Below, piece after piece: positions 50,244 through 57,579 of a DNA stretch of 64,000 nt. Position 1 is the stretch's first letter, and each line of letters opens with the position of its first letter. The notes beneath the pieces were generated by a model that saw only the letters and a program-made list of their open reading frames with translations, had not been told where the DNA came from and did not search any database. The translations under genes and the position numbers were made by a program. The DNA comes from Microbacterium mangrovi (lineage in GTDB: Bacteria; Actinomycetota; Actinomycetes; Actinomycetales; Microbacteriaceae): the NCBI RefSeq assembly GCF_000802305.1, contig NZ_JTDK01000007.1, positions 51,035 to 115,034 of the forward strand. Reading direction: 5' to 3'.

Positions 50244-51685
50244 CCGCGGCAGGCGCGTGGCTGGACGCCGTGCTGGATGCCGGCTCCTTCCGATCGTGGG
50301 ATGCCCCGCCCGCCGCGGCGGCGGACCCCGGCTACCGGGACGCACTCGCCCGGGCTGCGGAGCGGTCCGGGGCCGACGAGGCCGTGCGGACGGGCGCCGG
50401 CACGCTCGCCGGGCGCGAGGTGGCGGTGATCGTCAGCGAGTTCGGGTTCCTCGGCGGATCGATCGGCGTCGCCACCGCGTGCCGCATCGTCGCCGCGTTC
50501 GAGCGTGCGGCGGCCGAGGGACGCCCGGTGATCGCGGGGCTCGCCTCCGGCGGGACGCGGATGCAGGAGGGCGCGGCCGCCTTCCTCACGATGCGCACCA
50601 TCACCGCGGCGGTGCAGCGCTTCCGGGGGAGCGGGCTGCCGTACCTCGCGCACCTGCGGCATCCGGTGACCGGAGGCGTGTACGCCTCCTGGGCATCCCT
50701 CGCCGACGACGTGTCGGCGCAGCCGGGGGCACTCGTCGGGCTGCTCGGCCCGCGCGTCGTGGAAGGACTCGCCGCGGTCGGGTACGGCGCCGGCGTCCCG
50801 GCGGGGGTGCAGGTCGCCGAGAACCTGGCCGCGCACGGACTGCTGGATGCCGTCGTGGACGACACCGGATTCCGGGAGCGCGCGGCATCCCTGCTCGACG
50901 TCTTCGCCGGCGCGGCGACGGATGCCGGAGCCGTGGGGGCGGGCACGCCGTCGGTCACGTCTCCGCTGCGCACGGACGACTCGGACTGGGAGGCCGTGCA
51001 GGCGGCATCCCGTGCCGGACGACCGACGCTGCAGAACCTGATCGCCGGCCTCGACGCGTTCGTCCCGCGCCGCGGCGGCGACGCCGAGCTCCTCAGCGGG
51101 TGGGCACGGCTCGGCGAGGCGCGGTTCCTGCTGGTCGGCTACGAGCGGTCCCGCGACATCCATGCGACCGCTGCGGACATCGCCGCGGCCCGCCACGCCG
51201 CCGAGATCGCCGATCGGCTGGGCGTCCCGGTCCTCCGGGTCGCCGACACCGCAGGCGCCGAGGTCAGCCGCTGCTCCGAAGAGGCGGGCCTCGCCCTGGA
51301 GATCGCCCGCACCCTGTCGGCCGGCACGGTGCTCGCCGTTCCATCGGCGACCCTGCTGCTCGGCGACGGGGCGGGGGCCGCGGCGATCGCGCTGTGCGGC
51401 AGCGACCTCATCGTCGCGGTGCAGGATGCCTGGCTCGCGCCGCTGCCGCTCGCGGGGGCGGCCGCGCTCATGCACGACGACCCGCACGCCCAGGAGCACA
51501 TGGCCCAGCAGCAGCGCGTCGGCGCGGCATCCCTCTTCGCGGACGGCCTCATCGACGGCGTGCTGACGGGGGAGGGCGCCGCCTGGGCGGCCCACGTCGC
51601 GGGCCACCGCTCCGAGCGGATCGCCCGCACGGCACTGGACCTCGCCGCGCGCTGCGCGCCCGCCCCCGCGCTCGCCGTCCGCTGA
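50240..51685 (+). CDS. Fused acyl-CoA carboxyltransferase (beta plus alpha domains)
   Basis: 481 residues containing two crotonase-like carboxyltransferase halves. The N-terminal half shows GREVAVIVSEFGFLGGSIGVATACRIVAAFERA, ASGGTRMQEG and VTGGVYASWASLADDV, like AccD; the C-terminal half shows GVPVLRVADTAGAEVSRCSEEAGLALEIARTL and DGLIDGVL, like AccA. The N-terminal four-cysteine zinc ribbon of AccD is absent. No biotin carboxylase or biotin carrier is encoded nearby. It could carboxylate with partners from elsewhere or decarboxylate a malonyl-type CoA. Last gene of the amidase operon. Confidence 0.82.
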   Translation: MTAAGAWLDAVLDAGSFRSWDAPPAAAADPGYRDALARAAERSGADEAVRTGAGTLAGREVAVIVSEFGFLGGSIGVATACRIVAAFERAAAEGRPVIAGLASGGTRMQEGAAAFLTMRTITAAVQRFRGSGLPYLAHLRHPVTGGVYASWASLADDVSAQPGALVGLLGPRVVEGLAAVGYGAGVPAGVQVAENLAAHGLLDAVVDDTGFRERAASLLDVFAGAATDAGAVGAGTPSVTSPLRTDDSDWEAVQAASRAGRPTLQNLIAGLDAFVPRRGGDAELLSGWARLGEARFLLVGYERSRDIHATAADIAAARHAAEIADRLGVPVLRVADTAGAEVSRCSEEAGLALEIARTLSAGTVLAVPSATLLLGDGAGAAAIALCGSDLIVAVQDAWLAPLPLAGAAALMHDDPHAQEHMAQQQRVGAASLFADGLIDGVLTGEGAAWAAHVAGHRSERIARTALDLAARCAPAPALAVR

Positions 51686-51710
51686 CGTCGCCGGGGCCCG
51701 CACCACTGTT

Positions 51711-51760
51711 CGGGTGTCAACTTCCATGCGCTGAAACGGCAGAAGTTGACACCCGAGCAC
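51711..51760. repeat. 50-bp palindromic repeat, intact copy
   Basis: Hairpin with arms GGGTGTCAACTTC and GAAGTTGACACCC around a 22-nt loop, followed by GAGCAC. It lies 25 bp after the carboxyltransferase stop and may act as terminator. A second copy 14 bp further on is split by the insertion sequence. Confidence 0.8.
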
Positions 51761-51789
51761 GATCCGATTCAGTTCGGGTGCCAACTTCC

Positions 51790-51804
51790 GGGCGTCGATG
51801 CCGC
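51790..51804 (+). repeat. Target-site duplication, left copy
   Basis: GGGCGTCGATGCCGC, identical to 53199-53213 on the other side of the insertion. A 15-bp duplication is at the long end of what IS481-family elements make. Confidence 0.88.
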
Positions 51805-53198
51805 TGTGATGTCTCAGGACATAGGTGACGTTTCTGTGTCAGGACATCGGTGACAGTTCGTGTGTCAGGACATCGGTGACGGTTTTGGTCGAGGTGGGTT
51901 ACCGGGAGGGCGTCCGTTGCCGACGTATCGTGTTCCGGCGGTGGGTCTGTCGAAGCTGATTAGGTGGGTGCCGCGGGCGTCGTAGACGTGCACGCTGCTG
52001 GCGTCCCAGGTGACGTGGACGGTCGAGGACGCGTGCGCGCGACCGATGGCGAACTTCGTGCCGTGCAGGGCCATCTTCCCGTTCGCGGCGACTCGGCGGA
52101 CCTCTCCAGCGGGCTCGGGTCCGGGTGGGGTCACCGGTTGGGTAGGGGCCGGTTGGGGGCGGGGTGGTTCGGCGACGGGGACCGCGTTCCATGCCTGCCG
52201 GGGGGTGGTCCGGCCCGGCAGGCCTTGGTGCGGGCGTTGCTCGTTATAGACCTGGTCGACTCGTCGACCTGCGCCTGCAACTCGGTGAGGGTGTTAGCGA
52301 GGGGCTGCTTCGCGAGCCATCTGAAAAGGGTCTGGTGGAAGCGTTCGTTCTTTCCCTGCGTGGTCGGCTTTCCTGGCTTCCCGGTGATCGGTTGCACACC
52401 GAGGGAGGCGGCGTAGGTGACCAGACGACCGACCTGCCCCATCCGAGTCGGGTTCAACGCACGCCCGTTGTCGGTCAGCAGGCGTTGCGGGACCCCGCAC
52501 GCCTGGATGCCCTTACGCATCACGGTGAGCGCAGCCTCGCTGGTCTCGCCGGCGGCGACGTGTGACGCGACCGCGAGACGGAGTGGTCGTCTTGGAGTTG
52601 GAAGATCACGCATGTGCGCCCACCGGTGAGAACGTACTCGGTCGCGTCGAGCTGCCAGCACGCATTCGGTGCCGGGTAGACGAACCGGCGGTACGCCGCA
52701 CGAGGCTTCTTCCGCGGTTCCGCCCTCGCCACACCACGCTCTCTGAACACACGCGCCAGCGTCGCGATCGATGGCGCATCCAATCCCATCGCGTTCATCT
52801 TGTCGTGCACGCTGATCGGCCCGTGATCCAGCCCGGAACGCTCCAACGCACCACGCACGTCGAGAGCCTGCTGCTTCGCCTGGTCGCTGACCCGAGTCGG
52901 ACTCGTTACCGGCCGCCGCGACTTCGGCTCCAACACCGCGGCCTCCCCCTCATCTCTCGCTCGCTGACGCAACAGATAGAACGTCTTCCGCGAGATCCCG
53001 TACTCGGCGCAGAACGCTGTCACACTGCCTCGCGGGACATCGTCTGGCCACCGCGCGATCGCAAGACGGACACCAGGGGCGACGGGCTCAATCCTCGACA
53101 CCCCACCAGTCGAGCCCGGGAACTGTCACCACCAGAACACCACGAACTGTCACCGATGTCCTGATACAGAACTGTCACCTATGTCCTGAGACATAACA
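51805..53198 (-). mobile_element. IS481-family insertion sequence, about 1.39 kb
   Basis: The element is bounded by 58-bp terminal inverted repeats (51805-51862 and 53141-53198) that begin TGT and then read ATGTCTCAGGACATAGGTGAC; the arms differ at only about four positions. It is flanked by a perfect 15-bp target duplication. The left end contains three spaced copies of a TCAGGACAT-GGTGAC unit at 26-bp steps, probably transposase-binding sites. The single transposase gene inside is on the minus strand and broken by two frameshifts, so the copy cannot move by itself. Confidence 0.9.
51865..53101 (-). pseudogene. IS481-family DDE transposase, two frameshifts
   Basis: Three consecutive frames together encode one transposase of about 412 residues. 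The N-terminal part (from GTG 53101) has helix-turn-helix segments (TAFCAEYGISRKTFYLLRQRA) and the first catalytic Asp in WQLDATEY. The frame breaks near 52578-52581 after LQDDHS, where one base is missing. The middle frame has the second Asp in LLTDNGRA and the Glu in TQGKNERFHQTL, and breaks near 52259-52262, again by one missing base. The last frame carries the C-terminal beta domain to 51865. Restoring the two bases gives a length divisible by three, so decay is recent. Confidence 0.88.
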
Positions 53199-53213
53199 GG
53201 GCGTCGATGCCGC
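53199..53213 (+). repeat. Target-site duplication, right copy
   Basis: GGGCGTCGATGCCGC, identical to 51790-51804. Confidence 0.88.
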
Positions 53214-53281
53214 AGAAGTCGGCACCCGAGCACGCCGAGCCTGTAGGCGGGGTGGGATGCGGCATCCGGCAGACTGGACGG

Positions 53282-53887
53282 ATGACGCAGCTGCCCGCAT
53301 CCGGCGACCCGATCGACGCGACCGAGGCAGTGACGATCACTGCCGACCTCCAGCGCGCGATGGTCCGAGATGTCCTGCGGATCACCCTCGGCAGCTGGCC
53401 GTGGATCATCCTGGGCGCGCTCACGGGGATGCTCGTCGTCTTCATGCTCCTGACCGGGATCTTCGCGGCGGACGTCCCGTCGTTCTTCTTCGCCGGCGGC
53501 CTCCTGATCGCCGCGATCCTCTTCGTGTTGCTCCTCCGCTCCAGCGTCGGCAAGTCGATCCGATCCGCCTACCCTGTGGGCGCCACCGCGAGCGCGTTCC
53601 TGACCGACGACAGCGTCACTTCCTCGTCTGCGCTCGGCGTCAGCGAGATCAGGTTCACGGCCTTCCGCGAGGTCGTCGCGACTGACGAGACCCTCGTGCT
53701 GAAAATGGCGGTGCGCTCGAGCGGTGTCGGCGCGCTGCCCCGCGCGGTGTTGTCCGACGGCGCTGTCGCACGGCTGCAACAGGAGGTGGCGAATGCATCG
53801 CTCGCGCGAAAGGGCGCCGGGCGAGCCTCGAATCAGGCCGGGTCCGATGCACTCGTGCGGCGTCCGGCAGACTCGACGGATGACTGA
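53282..53887 (+). CDS. Two-helix membrane protein, hypothetical (YcxB-like layout)
   Basis: 201 residues. An N-terminal soluble segment (AVTITADLQRAMVRDVLRITLGSWP) is followed by two helices (WIILGALTGMLVVFMLLTGIFA and FFFAGGLLIAAILFVLLLRSSVG) and a C-terminal soluble domain with a beta pattern (ASAFLTDDSVTSSSALGVSEIRFTAFREVVATDETLVLKM). This layout resembles YcxB-like domains, but the match is weak. CAGACT (53270-53275) is 6 nt before the ATG. The 28 bp ending at its start are nearly repeated before the next gene. Confidence 0.68.
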   Translation: MTQLPASGDPIDATEAVTITADLQRAMVRDVLRITLGSWPWIILGALTGMLVVFMLLTGIFAADVPSFFFAGGLLIAAILFVLLLRSSVGKSIRSAYPVGATASAFLTDDSVTSSSALGVSEIRFTAFREVVATDETLVLKMAVRSSGVGALPRAVLSDGAVARLQQEVANASLARKGAGRASNQAGSDALVRRPADSTDD

Positions 53888-54545
53888 GAGGCCCCCATCC
53901 AGCGACTCCGTCCTCGCCGCTGCCGAGAAGCTGGCTGGGCGTGGCGAGGTGCGTCTGGGGGCGCGGCTGCTTCGCAACCGTCTCGCGGACGACCGCGGCG
54001 ATGAGGAGATTCGCCGCGCTCTCGTCGAGATCTACCGGCGCGCAGGCCATCTCGACCAGGCCGGGCGCTTCGCGCTCGGCCAGCCCTATTCGAATCGCGC
54101 CGAGAGAGACGCCTACGCTCGATACCTGCTTTCGATCGACGCCGACGAGGCGCGGATCCGAGACCTGAGTCTGTTGCCGCAGAAGCATCCCGTACCTGAC
54201 GGCCTCGTCGCCGAGATGGCGCGAGTCGGTGAGGAGGACCACCGCGGAGAACGGTGGGATTGGTGCATCGCGGTCGGATTCGTCGCGTTCTTCGCACTGT
54301 CACTCATCACCGTCGTGACCGTCTACTTCGTGGTGATCCTCGGAGGGAGGGAAGCGCTGCTCATCGCGCGGATCGGCGGCGTCGTGTCGTCGGGGGCGCT
54401 CGCCGTCGTCACTCTCGGATTTGCCGGCTCCGCCTGGGCCAGACGGCGGTGGATCGCCGCTGCGGCATGGACCGCGGCAACCGCGGGCATCGTGGGCTCG
54501 CTCGTCCTGGTCGGAGTCGGACTGCTGGTCGGCCGGTGGTCCTGA
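53880..54545 (+). CDS. DUF6584-like membrane protein
   Basis: 221 residues. The N-terminal half is helical and TPR-like (VLAAAEKLAGRGEVRLGARLLRNRLADDRGDEEIRRALVEIYRRAGHLDQAGRFALGQ), followed by a short linker and three helices (WCIAVGFVAFFALSLITVVTVYFVVIL, GGVVSSGALAVVTLGFAGSAWA, WTAATAGIVGSLVLVGVGLLVG). I associate the N-terminal pattern with actinobacterial DUF6584; function unknown. The start overlaps the previous gene by 8 bp. CAGACT lies 6 nt before the ATG. Confidence 0.7.
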   Translation: MTERPPSSDSVLAAAEKLAGRGEVRLGARLLRNRLADDRGDEEIRRALVEIYRRAGHLDQAGRFALGQPYSNRAERDAYARYLLSIDADEARIRDLSLLPQKHPVPDGLVAEMARVGEEDHRGERWDWCIAVGFVAFFALSLITVVTVYFVVILGGREALLIARIGGVVSSGALAVVTLGFAGSAWARRRWIAAAAWTAATAGIVGSLVLVGVGLLVGRWS

Positions 54546-54595
54546 CCGGCCGGTGCGCCGGTCCGGCTCGCACCGCGAACTAGGCTTGATCTGAC

Positions 54596-55402
54596 ATGGA
54601 CAGCCCCGCACCGAACCAGCGCACGACGCGACAGATCGTCACCTACATCGGCATCGGCTTGCTGGCCGGCCTCATGTCGGGGCTCTTCGGCGTCGGGGGC
54701 GGCACCCTCATCGTGCCGATGCTGGTGCTCCTGCTGGCCTTCGACCAGCGCCTCGCGTCGGGCACCTCGCTGGCGGCCGTCGTGCCGACCGCGATCGTCG
54801 GAATCGTCACGTACGCCACACACGACCAGGTCGGCTGGATCCCGGCGCTCATCCTCGCGGTGGGGGCGGTCGCGGGGGCGCAGGTCGGGGCCTGGCTGCT
54901 GCACCGGCTCTCGCTCGGGTTCCTGCGGTGGCTGTTCATCGTGTTCCTCATCGCGGTGATGATCAACCTGTTCTTCGACATCCCGTCGCGCACGGCCGTC
55001 GTCGAGGTCACCTGGCTCACCGGCATCGGGCTCGCGGTCGCGGGCGTCGTCACCGGCATCCTCTCCGGCCTCCTCGGCGTCGGCGGCGGCATCATCATCG
55101 TGCCCGTGCTGATCATGCTGTTCGGCATGAGCGACCTCGTCGCGAAGGGCACGTCGCTGGTGATGATCGTGCCGACGTCGATCTCAGGCACGATCGCCAA
55201 CCTGCGGCGCCAGAACACCGACCTGGTCGTCGCCGCGTACATCGGCGTCGCGGCCTGTTTCACGACGCCGCTGGGCGCCTGGATCGCCCGCTCGGTGACG
55301 CCCCTCGTCGGAAACCTGCTGTTCGCGGCGTTCATCGCGGTGATCGTGACGCAGCTCATCGTGCGCGCAGTGCGGCAGGGCCGGGCCGCCAGGCAGGTCT
55401 GA
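54596..55402 (+). CDS. TSUP-family (TauE/SafE) membrane permease
   Basis: 268 residues with eight or nine helices in two repeats. Each repeat starts with the family pattern: LAGLMSGLFGVGGGTLIVPMLVLLLAF and VTGILSGLLGVGGGIIIVPVLIMLFG. LASGTSLAAVVPTAIVG and VAKGTSLVMIVPTSISG are the paired second motifs. TSUP proteins export or import sulfite, thiosulfate, sulfoacetate or other organic anions; nothing nearby indicates which. TAGGCT (54581-54586) lies 9 nt before the ATG. Confidence 0.92.
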   Translation: MDSPAPNQRTTRQIVTYIGIGLLAGLMSGLFGVGGGTLIVPMLVLLLAFDQRLASGTSLAAVVPTAIVGIVTYATHDQVGWIPALILAVGAVAGAQVGAWLLHRLSLGFLRWLFIVFLIAVMINLFFDIPSRTAVVEVTWLTGIGLAVAGVVTGILSGLLGVGGGIIIVPVLIMLFGMSDLVAKGTSLVMIVPTSISGTIANLRRQNTDLVVAAYIGVAACFTTPLGAWIARSVTPLVGNLLFAAFIAVIVTQLIVRAVRQGRAARQV

Positions 55403-55440
55403 GCCGGGGGGACATCCCGCGCCCTCGGTAGGATGGGCGG

Positions 55441-55887
55441 GTGGCAGTGAACCCTGATCTCGTCGGCCGGGCCTTTCCGCCGACTCCGCCGTACCTGGTC
55501 GGTCGCGAGAAGGTGCGCGAGTTCGCGCGGGCCGTCTTCGCCGACGCCCCGCAGCACACCGACGTCGAAGCCGCTCGCGCCCTCGGCTACGCCGACGTGG
55601 TCGCGCCGCCGACCTTCGCGATCGTCATCCAGGAGCTCACGCTGAAGCAGCTCATGTCGACCTCCGACAGCGGCATCGCGCTCGAGCGCACCGTGCACGG
55701 GGAGCAGCGCTTCCGCTGGAGCCGCCCGATCGTGGCCGGCGACGAACTGACCGCACAGCTCGCGGTGACCCAGATCCGCGCCCTGGGCGCGAACGCGATG
55801 GTGACGAGCGAGACCGAGATCACGGATGCCTCGGGGGCGCACGTCGTCACCGCCACGTCCGTGCTCGTGATCGGAGGCGACGAATGA
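55441..55887 (+). CDS. MaoC-like 3-hydroxyacyl dehydratase, FAS1-type subunit (HadA-like)
   Basis: 148-residue hot-dog protein of the MaoC_dehydrat_N type (PDLVGRAFPPTPPYLVGREKVREFARAVF, then VVAPPTFAIVIQE, GEQRFRWSRPIVAGDELTAQL). It should pair with the next protein to form a 3-hydroxyacyl-ACP dehydratase in which the partner supplies the catalytic residues. The GTG start follows TAGGAT (55429-55434) by 6 nt. It overlaps the next gene by 4 bp. Confidence 0.87.
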   Translation: MAVNPDLVGRAFPPTPPYLVGREKVREFARAVFADAPQHTDVEAARALGYADVVAPPTFAIVIQELTLKQLMSTSDSGIALERTVHGEQRFRWSRPIVAGDELTAQLAVTQIRALGANAMVTSETEITDASGAHVVTATSVLVIGGDE

Positions 55888-56300
55888 CCAGTCCCATCCC
55901 CACCGAGCTCGCGCTCGGCGACGTCGTCGCCGAGCGCACCGTGCACCTCACCCGCGAATCGCTCGTGCGCTACGCGGGTGCCTCCGGAGACTTCAACCAG
56001 ATCCACTGGAGCGACGTGGTCGCCGAGCGCGTGGGCCTGCCCGGCGTGCTCGCGCACGGGATGCTGACGATGGGCCTCGCCGTCGCCACCATCGGCGACT
56101 GGGTCGGCGACCCGGGCCGGGTCCTCGAGTACGGGGTGCGTTTCACGCGTCCCGTCGTCGTCGACCAGGAGACCGGGGCCGACGTGCACGTCGTCGCCAA
56201 GGTCGGCGCCGTCTCGGACGACGAGCTCCGGGTCGACCTCACGGTCTCGAGCGCCGAGGCCACCGTGCTCGGCAAGGCTCAGGTGCGGGTGCGTCGCTGA
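55884..56300 (+). CDS. MaoC-like 3-hydroxyacyl dehydratase, catalytic subunit (HadB-like)
   Basis: 138-residue hot-dog protein with the hydratase 2 motif YAGASGDFNQIHWSDVVAERVGLPGVLAHGMLTM, containing the catalytic Asp (GDFN) and His (QIH). With the upstream subunit it probably dehydrates 3-hydroxyacyl-ACP in fatty acid synthesis, as the HadAB pair does in mycobacteria. The arrangement of two MaoC genes directly before murB is one I recall from other Actinobacteria. Confidence 0.9.
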   Translation: MTSPIPTELALGDVVAERTVHLTRESLVRYAGASGDFNQIHWSDVVAERVGLPGVLAHGMLTMGLAVATIGDWVGDPGRVLEYGVRFTRPVVVDQETGADVHVVAKVGAVSDDELRVDLTVSSAEATVLGKAQVRVRR

Positions 56301-56301
56301 C

Positions 56302-57438
56302 ATGCCGCAGGTCACGCCGCTGCCGCTGAAGCAGCTGACGACCCTGCGCACGGGCGGGGCTCCCGCGCGGATGATCGACGCGCACACCACCGAGGAACTC
56401 GTCGACGCGCTGCGCGAGGTCTGGGCGGGCGGCGACGACTGGTTCGTGCTCGGAGGCGGGTCGAACCTCTTCGTCGGCGACGAGCCCTACGACGGCACCG
56501 TCATCCGCATCCTCACGAACGGCATCGAGACGCTCGCCTCGCCGAACCCCGGTCATGTGCGGGTCCGCGTGCAGGCCGGCCACAACTGGGACGACTTCGT
56601 CGCCTGGACCGTGGAGACCGGGCTCGCCGGGGTCGAGGCGATGTCCGGCATCCCGGGCACGGTCGGCGCCGCCCCCGTGCAGAACGTCGGAGCCTACGGG
56701 CAGGAGACGGTTCAGACGCTCGTCGAGGTCGAGCTCTTCGACGAGGGCGACGAGAACCCGGTGACTGTGCCGGCCGCCGACCTCGAGCTCGGATTCCGCA
56801 CGTCCGTGCTGAAGAACCACTACGGGGACATCGCCCCGCGGCGCGCCGTCATCCTGTCGGCGACCTTCGAACTCGAGATGGTCGGGCACGCCGAGCGCGT
56901 GGTGCGCGGCGAGCAGCTACGGGCCGCCCTCGGTCTGGATGCCGATCAGGCCGTGTCGATCCAGTGGATCCGCGATCACGTGCTCGCCACCCGCGCCCGC
57001 AAGGGCATGGTGCTCGACGACGCCGACCCCGACACGTACAGCGCCGGCTCGTTCTTCCAGAACGCGGTCGTCACCGCGGCCTTCGCCCGCACCCTGCCGG
57101 ACGAGTGCCCGCGCTGGCCGGTCGCGCCCGATCCGAACCCGGTGCAGGTCATCGCACTCGCCGAGTTCACCGGTGCGGTTCCGCCGCTGGCGACGTCCGA
57201 ACCCGACGTGAAGGTCAGCTGCGGCTGGCTGATCGAGCATGCCGGCATCGGCAAGGGCTTCCACCTGCCGCGGTCGCGCGCGGGACTGTCCACCAAGCAC
57301 GCGCTGGCGCTGACCAACCGCGGTGGGGCATCCGCCGCCGAGATCGCCGAACTTGCCCGCTACATCCGCGGCCGCGTCTCCGCCGAGTTCGGGCTCGAGA
57401 TGCAGCCCGAGCCGGTGCTCATCGGCGTCGAGCTGTAG
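56302..57438 (+). CDS. murB: UDP-N-acetylmuramate dehydrogenase
   Basis: 378-residue FAD enzyme that reduces UDP-GlcNAc-enolpyruvate to UDP-MurNAc in the cytoplasm, an essential step of peptidoglycan synthesis. LKQLTTLRTGGAPARMI and LGGGSNLFVGDE bind FAD; GIPGTVGAAPVQNVGAYGQE and FRTSVLKNHY are conserved; the catalytic Ser is in AGSFFQN; CGWLIEHAGIGKGF and a Glu near the C-terminus (QPEPVLIG) complete the type I pattern. It begins 1 bp after the MaoC stop codon, so it shares the operon. Confidence 0.95.
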   Translation: MPQVTPLPLKQLTTLRTGGAPARMIDAHTTEELVDALREVWAGGDDWFVLGGGSNLFVGDEPYDGTVIRILTNGIETLASPNPGHVRVRVQAGHNWDDFVAWTVETGLAGVEAMSGIPGTVGAAPVQNVGAYGQETVQTLVEVELFDEGDENPVTVPAADLELGFRTSVLKNHYGDIAPRRAVILSATFELEMVGHAERVVRGEQLRAALGLDADQAVSIQWIRDHVLATRARKGMVLDDADPDTYSAGSFFQNAVVTAAFARTLPDECPRWPVAPDPNPVQVIALAEFTGAVPPLATSEPDVKVSCGWLIEHAGIGKGFHLPRSRAGLSTKHALALTNRGGASAAEIAELARYIRGRVSAEFGLEMQPEPVLIGVEL

Positions 57439-57572
57439 GGCGCGTTTCGTCTCGGTCGCGCTGCGCGCGTCCTCACTCAACGACCGGGGCTCTGTGACCT
57501 GTCGTTGAGCCCCCTTCGTCTCGGTCGCTCCGCTCCCTCGCTCAGGAACCGCGAAGCGAGACGAAACGCGCC
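57439..57572. repeat. Composite palindromic intergenic element
   Basis: GGCGCGTTTCGTCTCG (57439-57454) pairs perfectly with CGAGACGAAACGCGCC (57557-57572). Inside lie a second pair, CTCAACGAC and GTCGTTGAG (about 57477-57485 and 57501-57509), and a direct repeat of TTCGTCTCGGTCGC (57446-57459 and 57515-57528). It fills the gap between convergent murB and the aminotransferase gene and may act as a bidirectional terminator. Such elements are repetitive in related genomes. Confidence 0.75.
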
Positions 57573-57579
57573 TCAGAGG

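Larger units (their letters stand above)
51775..53233. repeat. Second copy of the 50-bp palindrome, split by the insertion sequence
   Basis: The first 30 bp are at 51775-51804 and the last 20 bp at 53214-53233. Removing the insertion and one copy of its 15-bp duplication restores a 50-bp element that aligns base for base in length with the intact copy at 51711-51760. Confidence 0.85.

Noticed and set aside
52131..53101. Two or three overlapping transposase genes using programmed frameshifting
   Set aside because: No slippery heptamer is visible at the junctions. Both shifts fit single-base losses inside codons conserved in IS481 proteins (a Arg codon after DDHS and a Phe codon after VDE), so decay is simpler.
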